A stretch of 58,694 nucleotides of DNA, from contig NZ_JABAFY010000013.1 of the NCBI RefSeq assembly GCF_012843875.1, positions 1 through 58,694 on the forward strand, in the 5' to 3' direction. The first letter of the stretch is position 1, and each line of letters opens with the position of its first letter. The position numbers were made by a program, and so were the translations under genes. This DNA is from Desulfovibrio piger (GTDB taxonomy: Bacteria > Desulfobacterota > Desulfovibrionia > Desulfovibrionales > Desulfovibrionaceae). The notes beneath the pieces are model-generated. The model ran no database searches. It saw only the letters and a list, made by a program, of their open reading frames with translations, and was not told the origin of the DNA. Of the stretch, positions 7,945 through 16,910 are shown in pieces.

Positions 7945-9258
7945 ATGCCGAAACATGCGACTCCCCTGCTGGACCAGCTCGAAAGCGGCCCCTGGCCGAG
8001 CTTTGTGTCCGACATCAAACAGGAAGCCGCCGCCCGTGCGGCCAATCCCAAAGGACTCGACTATCAGATCCCCGCTGATGCCCCCGAAGACCTGCTGGGC
8101 GTCCTGGAACTTTCCTACGAAGAAAAGGAGACCCACTGGAAGCACGGCGGCATCGTGGGCGTGTTCGGTTACGGCGGCGGCGTCATCGGCCGTTACTGCG
8201 ACCAGCCAGAAAAATTCCCCGGCGTGGCCCACTTCCACACCATGCGTGTGGCCCAGCCCGCTGCCAAGTACTACAACACCAAATTCCTGCGCGACCTGTG
8301 CGACATCTGGGACCTGCGCGGTTCCGGCATCACCAACATGCACGGTTCCACCGGTGACATCGTGCTCCTGGGCACCCAGACCCCGCAGCTGGAAGAGATC
8401 TTCCACGATCTGACCCACAAGCTGCACAACGACCTCGGCGGTTCCGGCTCCAACCTGCGCACCCCCGAAGCCTGTCTCGGCCAGTCCCGCTGCGAATATG
8501 CCTGCTACAACACCCAGGACATGTGCTACCAGCTGACTCAGGACTACCAGGACGAACTGCACCGTCCCGCCTTCCCCTACAAGTTCAAGTTCAAGTTCGA
8601 CGGCTGCCCCAACGGCTGCGTGTGCGCCATGGCCCGTTCCGACTTCGCTGTGGTGGGTACCTGGAAGGACGACATCAAGATCGACCAGGATGCCGTGAAA
8701 GCCTACGTGGGCGGCGAATTCAAGCCCAACGCCGGTGCTCACGCCGGTCGTGACTGGGGCAAGTTCGACATCCAGGCCGAAGTGGTGGACCGCTGCCCCT
8801 CCAAGTGCATGAGCTGGGACGGCAGCAAGCTGTCCATCAAGACCGCCGACTGCGTGCGCTGCATGCACTGCATCAACACCATGCCCCGCGCCCTGCACAT
8901 CGGTGACGAACGCGGCGCCAGCATCCTGGTGGGCGCCAAGGCCCCCGTGGTGGACGGCGCCCAGATGGGTTCGCTGCTGGTGCCCTTCATCTCCTGTGAA
9001 GCTCCCTACGATGAAATCAAGGAAGTCATCGAAAAGATTTGGGACTGGTGGATGGAAGAAGGCAAGAACCGCGAACGCGTGGGCGAGACCATGAAGCGTC
9101 TTTCCTTCCAGAAGCTGCTCGAAGTCACCGACACCGAGGCCGCTCCGTACCACGTCACGGCTCCCCGCTCCAACCCGTACATCTTCTTCAAGGAAGAGGA
9201 AGTGCCCGGCGGCTGGAACCGCGACCTGGCCGAATTCCGCAAACGCCATCAACGCTAG
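7945..9258 (+). CDS. dsrA: dissimilatory sulfite reductase alpha subunit, copy 2
   Basis: A second intact DsrA of 437 residues; the ATG at 7945 lies six bases after GGAGGT, exactly as in copy 1. All cluster cysteines (177, 183, 221, 225, 284, 288, 303, 306, 309) are retained, so the product should be active. By my comparison it differs from copy 1 at 13 positions: A2P, H30A, D36K, H111N, M129I, V152I, N161H, V162N, K278A, I281V, L283R, N294S and one T-to-N near the C-terminus. Changes 278-294 cluster around the ferredoxin-domain cysteines 284/288. It is preceded by three CAACGA palindromes that copy 1 lacks. Confidence 0.98.
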   Translation: MPKHATPLLDQLESGPWPSFVSDIKQEAAARAANPKGLDYQIPADAPEDLLGVLELSYEEKETHWKHGGIVGVFGYGGGVIGRYCDQPEKFPGVAHFHTMRVAQPAAKYYNTKFLRDLCDIWDLRGSGITNMHGSTGDIVLLGTQTPQLEEIFHDLTHKLHNDLGGSGSNLRTPEACLGQSRCEYACYNTQDMCYQLTQDYQDELHRPAFPYKFKFKFDGCPNGCVCAMARSDFAVVGTWKDDIKIDQDAVKAYVGGEFKPNAGAHAGRDWGKFDIQAEVVDRCPSKCMSWDGSKLSIKTADCVRCMHCINTMPRALHIGDERGASILVGAKAPVVDGAQMGSLLVPFISCEAPYDEIKEVIEKIWDWWMEEGKNRERVGETMKRLSFQKLLEVTDTEAAPYHVTAPRSNPYIFFKEEEVPGGWNRDLAEFRKRHQR

Positions 9259-9275
9259 TGTAAGGGAGAAAGACC

Positions 9276-10421
9276 ATGGCTTTTATTTCTTCCGGCTACA
9301 ATCCGGCCAAGCCCATGGAAGGGCGCATCACCGATATCGGTCCCCGCAAGTACGATGAGTTCTTCCCGCCGGTCATCAAAAAGAATTTCGGCAAGTGGCT
9401 GTATCACGAGATCCTCGAGCCCGGCGTGCTGATGCACGTGGCCGAGGGCGGCGACAAGGTGTACACCGTCCGCGTGGGCGGCACCCGCACCATGTCCATC
9501 ACCCACATCCGCGAGCTGTGCGACATCGCCGACAAGTACTGCGGCGGCTACCTGCGCTGGACCACCCGCAGCAACATCGAGTTCATGGTGGAAGACGAAG
9601 ACACCATGAAGGCCCTGCGCGACGAGCTCAACAGCCGCAAGTTCGACGGCGGCTCCTTCAAGTTCCCCGTGGGCGGCACCGGCGCCGGTGTCAGCAACAT
9701 GGTGCACACCCAGGGCTGGGTGCACTGCCACACCCCCGCCACCGACGCTTCCGGCCCCGTGAAATGCGTCATGGACGCCATGTTCGAGGACTTCAAGAAC
9801 ATGCGCCTGCCCGCGCCCGTGCGCATCTCCCTGGCCTGCTGCATCAACATGTGCGGCGCCGTGCACTGCTCCGACATCGGCCTGGTGGGCATCCACCGCA
9901 AACCGCCCATGATCGACCACGAATGGGCCGACCAGCTGTGCGAGATCCCGCTGGCCGTGGCCGCCTGTCCCACCGCTGCCGTCCGTCCCACCAAGGTGGA
10001 ACACAACGGCCAGAAGGTAAACTCCATCGCCATCAAGCAGGACCGCTGCATGTACTGCGGCAACTGCTACACCATGTGCCCCGCCCTGCCCATCGCCGAC
10101 CACGAAGGCGACGGCATCGCCATCATGGTGGGCGGCAAGGTCTCCAACCGCATCAGCATGCCCAAGTTCTCCAAGGTGGTCGTGGGCTACATCCCCAACG
10201 AGCCGCCGCGCTGGCCCACCCTGACCAAGACGGTGAAGCACATCGTCGAAGTCTATGCCGCCAACGCCAACAAGTACGAACGTCTGGGCGACTGGGCCGA
10301 ACGCATCGGCTGGGAAAGCTTCTTCAAGCTGACCGGCCTGAAGTTCACCCACCACCTGATCGACGACTTCCGCGACCCGGCGTACTACACCTGGCGCCAG
10401 AGCACCCAGTTCAAGTTCTAG
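9276..10421 (+). CDS. dsrB: dissimilatory sulfite reductase beta subunit, copy 2
   Basis: 381 residues, with all cysteines found in copy 1 (151, 188, 189, 193, 231, 258, 261, 264, 268). About 13 substitutions, mostly conservative (for example H24R, Y29F, N99S, D116E, I139V, I169M, D175N, A185S, E255Q). At the DNA level this gene has diverged more than the central part of dsrA, with many GGT-to-GGC and CGT-to-CGC changes. The ribosome binding site is AAGGGAGAAAGACC, 17 nt after dsrA. Confidence 0.98.
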   Translation: MAFISSGYNPAKPMEGRITDIGPRKYDEFFPPVIKKNFGKWLYHEILEPGVLMHVAEGGDKVYTVRVGGTRTMSITHIRELCDIADKYCGGYLRWTTRSNIEFMVEDEDTMKALRDELNSRKFDGGSFKFPVGGTGAGVSNMVHTQGWVHCHTPATDASGPVKCVMDAMFEDFKNMRLPAPVRISLACCINMCGAVHCSDIGLVGIHRKPPMIDHEWADQLCEIPLAVAACPTAAVRPTKVEHNGQKVNSIAIKQDRCMYCGNCYTMCPALPIADHEGDGIAIMVGGKVSNRISMPKFSKVVVGYIPNEPPRWPTLTKTVKHIVEVYAANANKYERLGDWAERIGWESFFKLTGLKFTHHLIDDFRDPAYYTWRQSTQFKF

Positions 10422-10436
10422 GCCGGTCTTGAAAAC

Positions 10437-10468
10437 GCCCCGGCGGCGCGCCGCAGTGTCGCCGGGGC
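10437..10468 (+). other. hairpin in the dsrB-dsrD gap, copy 2
   Basis: GCCCCGGCG and CGCCGGGGC pair perfectly (9 bp) with a 14-nt loop, immediately before the dsrD ribosome binding site. The loop and flanks differ from copy 1 while a perfect GC stem persists, supporting a conserved RNA structure. Confidence 0.65.
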
Positions 10469-10481
10469 CAGGAGAAAAAAC

Positions 10482-10718
10482 ATGGCTGACGAAAAAGACA
10501 TCATCGTCGAATTCCTGAAGGGCAAGTCCGCTTCCAAGTCCAAATTCTACTTCAAGGACTTCACGGACCTGTTCCCCGACAAGGGCCCCCGCGAAGTGAA
10601 GAAGATCCTCACCAGGCTGGTGAATGAGGAAGTGCTGGAATTCTGGTCTTCCGGTTCCACCACCATGTACGGCCTCAAGGGGGCCGGAAAGCAGGCCCAC
10701 ACCGAGGGCGAAGATTAA
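10482..10718 (+). CDS. dsrD: DsrD, copy 2
   Basis: A 78-residue paralog of the first DsrD, with V7I, V8I, S14G, S17A, E33D and K45R. The C-terminal half is otherwise identical. The ribosome binding site is CAGGAGAAAAAAC. It is last in the second operon, which ends at the terminator at 10854. Confidence 0.95.
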   Translation: MADEKDIIVEFLKGKSASKSKFYFKDFTDLFPDKGPREVKKILTRLVNEEVLEFWSSGSTTMYGLKGAGKQAHTEGED

Positions 10719-10853
10719 GCGACTGCCGGGCGGTCGTGCCTCCCGCACCGGCAACAGTCCGCACCCCACGCAGTCGGGACCGCGACGGACGCAAATATCA
10801 TACGGTATGCCGCCAAATACCGTTCAGGAGCATGTGCCCTGCCTTACCCCACA

Positions 10854-10887
10854 GAAATGCCGCGAGCCATCGCGGCATTTCCGTTTT
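10854..10887 (+). terminator. Rho-independent terminator of dsr operon 2
   Basis: A 12-bp perfect stem (GAAATGCCGCGA pairing with TCGCGGCATTTC), loop GCCA, then CGTTTT. The GAAATGCC base resembles the operon 1 terminator, consistent with duplication of the whole transcription unit. Confidence 0.85.
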
Positions 10888-11323
10888 CCGCACGGATGCA
10901 ACGCCTGTTCGGCGAGGGTAAGGGGCCCTGCTCCGCCTATCGTCCCCGGCGGTCTGCGGCGACAGCGCCCCCGGTGTTTCCCGTCCCGCTTTCCGGCGGC
11001 GGCAGGGATGGGCAGGGGCCTGCGCCAGTCCCTCCGCCTCCTGCCTGCGCCGGGCAGCGCTTTTGTACCTGCCGGTCACCGGGCTGAGCCCCCTCGTACG
11101 CACGTGGGGAGAACGTCCTCCGTACCGGGCTGAGCGGTCCCTCCTCCCCATGCCGCCCCTCCTGCGCCCGCATCACAGCCGGCTTGAATCCTCCGCCCGC
11201 CCCGCCTACACTGCGGCCATATGCCGCGACCTGCCGCCCCTCACAGCTTTCCGTGCGGGCATCAGGCGGCCGCGAGCCCCTCGGGATCGCGCACTTCCTG
11301 CGCGCCCGTTACGGAGGTCTGTC
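10888..11323. other. intergenic region after dsr operon 2
   Basis: 436 nt of GC-rich sequence in which I see no gene, repeat or clear promoter other than the ribosome binding site (GGAGGT) of the next gene. Confidence 0.5.
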
Positions 11324-11890
11324 ATGGGCGTCAGCTTTTCCCTCAATGACGAAGAACGGCAATGGCTCTCCCGGCTGGCCCGGGAAAGCATCACCACGGC
11401 CCTTGAGGGCCGGGAGGACGTCCCGCCGCCCCTGCCGTCCGCGCTGGCCGGAGGGACGCTGGCCCAGTCCCTGGGCTCCTTCGTGACCCTGAACAAGGAC
11501 GGCGACCTGCGGGGCTGCATCGGCAACATGGTGGGCCGGGAGACGCTCTGGCAGAACGTCTGGCGCATGGCCCGTGCCGCCGCCTTCGAGGATCCCCGCT
11601 TCCCTGCTCTGGATGCGGAGGAATGGCCGCACTGCCACCTGCACATCTCCGTGCTGGGCCCCCTGAGCCCCTGCCCGGACCCGGCGCGGATCGTCATCGG
11701 CCGTCACGGCCTGCTGCTGCGCCTGGGCATGCGCCAGGGCGTCTTCCTGCCGCAGGTGCCCGTGGAACAGGGCTGGGATCTGGGGCAATATCTGGAACAT
11801 CTCTGCCGCAAGGCCGGTCTGCCCGCAGGCAGCTGGCGTGATCCGCAGGCCCTGCTCTTCTGGTTCGAAAGCCTGGTCTTCGAGGCCTGA
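11324..11890 (+). CDS. AMMECR1-domain protein (AmmeMemoRadiSam system protein A type)
   Basis: 188 residues; the ATG at 11324 follows GGAGGT. The family signature GDLRGCIGNM (about residues 57-66) and the following MARAAAFEDPRFPAL segment identify the AMMECR1 fold. In many prokaryotes this domain is encoded with a Memo-family protein and a radical SAM protein, and a role in RNA or protein modification has been suggested but not proved. Neither partner is adjacent here. It stands alone downstream of the duplicated dsr operons, with its own upstream gap of over 400 nt. Confidence 0.85.
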   Translation: MGVSFSLNDEERQWLSRLARESITTALEGREDVPPPLPSALAGGTLAQSLGSFVTLNKDGDLRGCIGNMVGRETLWQNVWRMARAAAFEDPRFPALDAEEWPHCHLHISVLGPLSPCPDPARIVIGRHGLLLRLGMRQGVFLPQVPVEQGWDLGQYLEHLCRKAGLPAGSWRDPQALLFWFESLVFEA

Positions 11891-12232
11891 ACCAAAGAGC
11901 CCTGAGGAGGAAGTATCCCTGCCTGCCGCGCTGTCCGTGCCCCTCGCGCGCTTTCTCCAGGGAAGTGTCTCCACAAAGGACCGGGGGTCTGCCTTCTTGA
12001 TTCCTCCACGCCGGGGGCGGCATCCTGCCGCCGTGTCCGACAGCGGATGCCCCACGGCTGCGGTCTTCTCGAAGCCCGCGCGCCTCTATCCTTTCCCCGA
12101 TATATCGGTCCACAGACGAAACGCCGCCGCCTGAAATATCCCAGCCGCCATACGGGAAGGCTTGCAGTCCGCCGTCCGGAGCCCCGGACGAAAGTCCACA
12201 AATCAGCCTGTCGGCGCCACGGCCCGAAACGA
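11891..12232. other. intergenic region, convergent genes
   Basis: 342 nt between the AMMECR1 gene and the convergent glycosyltransferase. I see no gene; apart from the terminator at its right edge no structure stands out. Confidence 0.5.
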
Positions 12233-12259
12233 AAGACCACCCGCCGTGCGGGTGGTCTT
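12233..12259 (-). terminator. terminator of the GtrA-GT2 gene
   Basis: AAGACCACCCGC pairs perfectly with GCGGGTGGTCTT around a 3-nt loop. On the minus strand it is followed by TTTCGTTTCGG. It may work weakly in both directions. Confidence 0.75.
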
Positions 12260-12276
12260 GATGTATCCAATATCCC

Positions 12277-13749
12277 CTAGCGGCGGCGGATCACGGAGGG
12301 CAGGGCAAAATACAGACGCGCGGCCAGGTCGAAGCAGGCCCCGGGCAGATAGCTGGCCCACCAGAACAGGCGGTATTTGCGCGAGCCGTCACGCCAGGGC
12401 CGGATGACGGCGCGGGCCTCGCTGCCGCGCCCTTCGCGCCACAGGCTCACGGCCTTCTGGAAGGCGGCGCGGCGCGTCAGCAGGCTGACGAGCCCGGGAT
12501 GCGCCGCATCATAGCCGGGCCAGAGGCGGCGGTGCTTTTCCAGGATGTACAGGGTCTCGTCCGCGAACTGGCCGAACTTGCGGAAGGTGGTGTTGTTGCC
12601 GTGCACCCGCCACAGGGCCAGGGGCGCGTCCACATGATCCAGTTCCCAGTCATGGGCCACGCGGTAGAAGATATCGGCCTCCTCGCAAACGTTGAGGCTC
12701 TCGTCGAACCAGACCGGCGCGCCTCCCTCACGGGCGGGCGGGCAGACCACGCTGTCCAGGGCCGCGCGGGAGAGCATGGCCGAGGACATGGAGATCCACT
12801 GCCGTTCCATGAGGGCGGCAAAGGCCTTGCCGCGCTGGGGGCGGGACTCGGCGAACAGGCGCTTCAGCACATGTTTGCCGTCGAAGATCTCGGTATCGGT
12901 GCTGACCAGGCCCACATGCGGATCGGCTTCGAAGCAGGCCACCTGACGGGCCAGCTTTTCGGGCCGCCACAGGTCGTCGCAGTCCAGAAAGGCCACATAG
13001 CGGCCCCGGCTCCGGGCGATGGCCAGATTGCGGGCCGCGCCCAGGGGCACGGTCTCTTCGCCGCGAAAATAGCGCAGGCGGCCGGCCAGCCCGGCATGGC
13101 CCCTGGCTATCTGCGGGCTGCTGTCCGTGGAGCCGTTGTCCCAGAAGATGACCTCGAAATCGGTGAAGGTCTGGGCGGCCAGGCTGTCCAGGGTCTCCTG
13201 CAGATGCTCGGAGCTGTTCAGGCAGTTCATGATGACGGAGACCACGGGGGCCTCGGACATGGGGACATGATGCATGGATGTACCTCGCGATGACGGGGAC
13301 GACAGGTTCATGGAGCGTACGGGCCGGAAGACCCAGAGACGGCATAGCAGATAGAGGAAGAGAGGGGCCGCCAGGGAGGCGGCAGGCAGGGCCAGACCGT
13401 GGGGGACGCCGCACCAGCCGAGCCCCCGGGCGAACAGGTCGCCCAGCCAGAGGCCCGCGCCCTGCACCAGGACGAAGCGGGGCAGCATGCGGGCGTGGTC
13501 GCCGCCCCTGATGCCGAACGTCCAGAAACAGTGCCCGGCATAGGCGGCCAGCAGGGCCAGCAGCCCGGCAAGGCCATGGGCCGCCGGGGCGGGCCAGCGA
13601 GCCCAGCTGACGAGCAGATGGCCCGCCCAGAGATAGCAGAGGGTGGCGCTGCTGCCCACCATGCCGAAATGGAGCAGGGAACGGGACAGCAGGCTGCGGG
13701 CAAAGGCCGTGGTCTCGGACAGTATCGTCATGGCATGTTCGGGTGGCAT
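12277..13749 (-). CDS. GtrA-like membrane domain fused to a GT2 glycosyltransferase
   Basis: 490 residues in one uninterrupted frame. Residues about 20-145 hold four hydrophobic segments of GtrA/DPMS type (flippase-like partner for lipid-linked sugars). Residues about 168-450 are a family 2 glycosyltransferase (VSVIMNCLNSSEHLQETLDSL, WDNGSTDSS, LDCDD as the metal-binding DxD). The linker is about 25 residues. Fusions with GT2 first and GtrA last are the familiar order; this is the reverse. An ATG at 13275 inside the linker has a good GAGGT (13286-13282) six bases upstream, so a free GT2 could also be made. The start of the long form is uncertain (13749 or 13731; neither has a clear ribosome binding site). 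Likely role: transfer of a sugar to an envelope glycan. Confidence 0.8.
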   Translation of the reverse strand: MPPEHAMTILSETTAFARSLLSRSLLHFGMVGSSATLCYLWAGHLLVSWARWPAPAAHGLAGLLALLAAYAGHCFWTFGIRGGDHARMLPRFVLVQGAGLWLGDLFARGLGWCGVPHGLALPAASLAAPLFLYLLCRLWVFRPVRSMNLSSPSSRGTSMHHVPMSEAPVVSVIMNCLNSSEHLQETLDSLAAQTFTDFEVIFWDNGSTDSSPQIARGHAGLAGRLRYFRGEETVPLGAARNLAIARSRGRYVAFLDCDDLWRPEKLARQVACFEADPHVGLVSTDTEIFDGKHVLKRLFAESRPQRGKAFAALMERQWISMSSAMLSRAALDSVVCPPAREGGAPVWFDESLNVCEEADIFYRVAHDWELDHVDAPLALWRVHGNNTTFRKFGQFADETLYILEKHRRLWPGYDAAHPGLVSLLTRRAAFQKAVSLWREGRGSEARAVIRPWRDGSRKYRLFWWASYLPGACFDLAARLYFALPSVIRRR

Positions 13750-13824
13750 GCGCCGGGCATGGCCCCGTACCGGCAGGGGCCGGACGGGCGGAGCCGCCTG
13801 CGGCGGCTCCGTTATCGGGAAAGG

Positions 13825-14967
13825 TCAGGCCAGGGTTGCCGTGATGACGTCGCAGATGTGTTCCACATCGGCGGCGCTCAGGCCGGGATGCATGGGCAGG
13901 GTCACCAGTTCGCCGTAAAGCTGCTCCGTCACGGGCAGGGGCAGGGAGCCCGGAGCGGGACGGAACAGGCTCAGCAGATGATTGGGCTTGTAGTGGACGC
14001 CCACAGGGATGCCCGCGGCGGTGAGGGCGGCCTTGAGCTCGTCCTTGCGGCCGTTGAGCACGCGCACGCAGACGATGTGCGGCACTACGAAGTCCTGCGG
14101 GTCGGCCTGCAGGAGGCGCAGGCCGTCCAGCCCCGCCAGACGCTGCCGGTAGATGTCGCCCAGGGCGCGGCGGGCCGGGATGAATTCCCCGTCCAGACGC
14201 GAGAGCTGCACGCGGCCGATGGCGGCCATGATGTTGCTCATGTGGAAGCGCCAGCCGATGCGCTTCACGTCCGGGTCCCAGGTGCGGGTACCGGCAAAGC
14301 GGGATCGGGTGTCGCCTTCCACGGAGAGCAGGCGGGCGTCGGCGGCATAGCCGGCTTCCGTGGCATTGAAGAAGACGGCGCAGCCGCCTTCGCCGGAGGT
14401 GATGTTCTTGATGCCGTCAAAGCTGAAACAGACCACGTCCCCGAAGCTGCCGATCTTGCGGCCGTGGTGCAGGCAGCCGAAGGCATGGGCGGCGTCTTCG
14501 ATGACGCGCAAGCCGTGTTCTTTGGCGAAGGCATGGACCTCGTCCAGGTGCCAGGGGTTGCTGGCGTAGTGGACGGGCATGATGGCCAGCGTGTCGGGCG
14601 TGATGCGGCGGGCAGCGTCCTTGAGGTCGATGGTGCCGGTCTCGGCCAGCACGTCACAGGCCACGGGCTCGCAACCGGCGGCCTCGATGGCCTGGAAGGA
14701 GGCCACGAAGGTCAGGGACGGCACCAGGATCTGCGGCTTGCGGGCGGCATCGCGCGGGGCGATGGCGTCCACGGCCAGGGTCAGGGCGGCGGTGCCCGTG
14801 TTGGTGGTCACCACCTGTTCGGGCGCCACGCCCAGATAGGCGGCCAGTTCCTGTTCGAACAGGCAGGTCTCGTGTCCCATGCCTAGATAACCGTCTTCGA
14901 CGATGACGCGCCGGACGGCTTCGGCCTCGGCTTCGCCCACGATGGAACGGGAAAGACGCATGCTCAT
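13825..14967 (-). CDS. DegT/DnrJ/EryC1/StrS family sugar aminotransferase
   Basis: A 380-residue PLP-dependent enzyme of the family that aminates nucleotide-linked keto-sugars. The TNTGTAAL segment (about 55-62), the ED-AAHA segment (157-161) and the Schiff-base lysine in DGIKNITSGEGG (K187) are all present. The ATG at 14967 is preceded by GAGGAGA. It is followed by the GtrA-GT2 gene on the same strand, so an amino-sugar decoration of a surface glycan is plausible. The exact substrate cannot be read from the sequence. Confidence 0.9.
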   Translation of the reverse strand: MSMRLSRSIVGEAEAEAVRRVIVEDGYLGMGHETCLFEQELAAYLGVAPEQVVTTNTGTAALTLAVDAIAPRDAARKPQILVPSLTFVASFQAIEAAGCEPVACDVLAETGTIDLKDAARRITPDTLAIMPVHYASNPWHLDEVHAFAKEHGLRVIEDAAHAFGCLHHGRKIGSFGDVVCFSFDGIKNITSGEGGCAVFFNATEAGYAADARLLSVEGDTRSRFAGTRTWDPDVKRIGWRFHMSNIMAAIGRVQLSRLDGEFIPARRALGDIYRQRLAGLDGLRLLQADPQDFVVPHIVCVRVLNGRKDELKAALTAAGIPVGVHYKPNHLLSLFRPAPGSLPLPVTEQLYGELVTLPMHPGLSAADVEHICDVITATLA

Positions 14968-15248
14968 GGCATCTCCTCATGTTTCATGGAAAAGTACCGG
15001 GCAGAGGCAGCCCGGAACTTTGCAATACGCTCTATCGTACGGCTGGGCAAGCAAGGTGTGGGGGACTTTTGTGCACGGTACGGGGCGGCAGGGCGGGCAG
15101 CCGTGCCGGGGCGGCACCCTGCGGTATGTGTGCGGACGGGCTGCTCTTTCGCTCGACCTTTTGCCCCGGCTTTGGCATGCTGCTGCGACGCACGGAGGCC
15201 CGGACCGGCCGCGCCTCCGGCCCCGGCTACCGAGGAGGAGATATCGTC

Positions 15249-16163
15249 ATGTGGGTTCGCATCTGGCCGCATCTGGCCCTGCTGCTGGCCATGGTTTTCT
15301 GGAGCACGTCCTATGTGGCCCTGCGCATCGCGCTCAGCGCGCTGGATCCGTTCACGGTCATGGCCGGGCGCATGGGCGTGGCCACACTGCTGTTCCTGCC
15401 GCTGTGGGGCGGGCTGCTGCGCGACTTACGCCGCAAGGGGCAGTGGCGCTGGCTCCTGCTCATGGCTTTTGCCGAGCCCTGCTGTTACTTTTTGCTGGAG
15501 ACCCGCGCCCTGTGCCTGACCACGGCCTCGCAGGCGGGCATGATCATCTCGCTGCTGCCGCTCATCACCGCCGTGGTGGCCTGGCGTCTGCTGGGCGAAC
15601 GGGTCAGCCTGCGCGGCTGGATAGGCTTTGCCCTGGCCGTGGCCGGGGTGGTCTGGCTCTCCCTGCAGTCGGCCGTGGACGAGACCGCCACGGCGCCCGT
15701 GCTGGGCAATTTCTTCGAGGGGCTGGCCATGGTCTGCGCCGCCCTGTATACCGTGCTGGCCCGGCGTCTTTCCGCCGCCTATTCGCCCTTGCAGATCACG
15801 GCCGTGCAGTCCTTCGTGGGCATGAGCTTTTTTGCCGGGCTGCTGGCGCTGGCGCCCCTGGACTACACGCCCGTGCTGCTGCATGTGGAAGTGCCGGACT
15901 GGGCCCCCTGGGCCAGTGTGGTCTATCTGGGCGGGGTGGTCTCGCTGGGGGGCTACGGCCTGTACAACGTGGGGGTCAGCCGTCTTTCCGCCGCCGGTGC
16001 CGCCGCCTACACCAACCTTATCCCTATCCTGACCCTGGCCAGCGGCGTCATCCTGCTGCGCGAGGTCTTCCTGCCCGGCCAGTACATGGCCTCGGTGCTT
16101 GTGGTGGCCGGGGTGCTGCTCAGCCAGTGGGGCGGCCAGAAAGGCCGGCGCGAGGATAGTTAG
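15249..16163 (+). CDS. EamA/DMT-family transporter
   Basis: 304 residues with ten predicted membrane helices in two five-helix EamA repeats (first about 5-140, second about 155-295), the architecture of drug/metabolite exporters. The ATG at 15249 follows GAGGAGG. It is divergent from the aminotransferase gene, separated by about 280 nt. The substrate is unknown; family members export amino acids, nucleotide-like metabolites or drugs. Confidence 0.85.
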   Translation: MWVRIWPHLALLLAMVFWSTSYVALRIALSALDPFTVMAGRMGVATLLFLPLWGGLLRDLRRKGQWRWLLLMAFAEPCCYFLLETRALCLTTASQAGMIISLLPLITAVVAWRLLGERVSLRGWIGFALAVAGVVWLSLQSAVDETATAPVLGNFFEGLAMVCAALYTVLARRLSAAYSPLQITAVQSFVGMSFFAGLLALAPLDYTPVLLHVEVPDWAPWASVVYLGGVVSLGGYGLYNVGVSRLSAAGAAAYTNLIPILTLASGVILLREVFLPGQYMASVLVVAGVLLSQWGGQKGRREDS

Positions 16164-16177
16164 GGGCTGTGCGGATT

Positions 16178-16322
16178 TTTGGGGGAAGGGGGACCCATCA
16201 TCTCTGCTGTCGATGCCCGTAAAGCTCCTTCGTCGCTGACGGGCACGGTCCTTTGGGCCGCCATTCGGTCGTTGCCAACGCGGCCCCCTTTCCCCAAGCC
16301 CCATCCCCTCCCCAGCGTGTTT
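16178..16322. repeat. structured intergenic repeat, copy A
   Basis: A GATGCCCGTAAAG core and a CTTCGTCGCT segment match copy C (40129-40278), and more distantly copy B (26992-27075). The ends form an inverted repeat (TTGGGGGAAGGGGG near 16178 against CCCCCTTTCCCCAA near 16283). It occupies the gap after the EamA gene. Confidence 0.65.
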
Positions 16323-16450
16323 TGACGGGATCGGCCGAGGCTGGGGGATACGGATTCGTGGTGTGCCTGCGGCAGCAGGGATGGGCCCCGGACGCCGGGC
16401 CTGTTTTCGCCGGGCTTTGGGGAAGATGTCCGGCAGGTTCGGAAATATAA

Positions 16451-16495
16451 AAAACAGGGCGCCCGCCTCCTGAAGGAGACGGGCGCCCTGTTTTT
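16451..16495. terminator. bidirectional terminator
   Basis: AAAACAGGGCGCCCG and CCTC pair with GGAG and CGGGCGCCCTGTTTTT. There is an A-run on the left and a T-run on the right, so it can serve the EamA gene (plus) and the zinc-ribbon gene (minus). Confidence 0.85.
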
Positions 16496-16511
16496 GGCCT
16501 GCGGGAAAGGA

Positions 16512-16886
16512 TCAGGCATTGCCCGCGTAGAACACGTGGCGGGCGCTGCGGGCCGCGCTGATGCGGTAGATCTGGATGGTGTAGCGGCCCTTGCCGCCGC
16601 ACAGGGGGCAGGAATCGGTGATCAGCACGCAGCTGGCATCCAGTTCCAGCGGGTCGATGCCCACGGCCGCCAGCAGGCGGCGGGTGCGCCCCTTTTCCCA
16701 GACGATGGGCGCGCCGCAATGGCCGCACTCCACATAGAGCATGTCGGGATCGAAGGCTTCCGGCTGCGGCAGCACGGGCACGTTGACCGTATGGGGGGCC
16801 TCTTGCCGCGCGCTCAGGGAGCGGCTGCCGTGCAGCAGGGGGCGTCTGCGGTTGAGGGGGCGCCGGAGGGCGCGCTTGCCTTGCAT
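16512..16886 (-). CDS. hypothetical zinc-ribbon-like protein
   Basis: About 124 residues. Two cysteine knuckles, CGHC and CPLCGGKG, about 42 residues apart, look like a structural zinc ribbon; the CPLCGG type recurs in DnaJ-like and other small ribbons. The N-terminal third is Arg-rich and probably disordered. Start choice is uncertain: the ATG at 16886 avoids overlap with mutL, while one at 16931 would overlap the first codons of the divergent mutL. No ribosome binding site is strong at either. No family or function recognised. Confidence 0.55.
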   Translation of the reverse strand: MQGKRALRRPLNRRRPLLHGSRSLSARQEAPHTVNVPVLPQPEAFDPDMLYVECGHCGAPIVWEKGRTRRLLAAVGIDPLELDASCVLITDSCPLCGGKGRYTIQIYRISAARSARHVFYAGNA

Positions 16887-16910
16887 CTGGCGGCCGGATA
16901 GAGTGGCCGC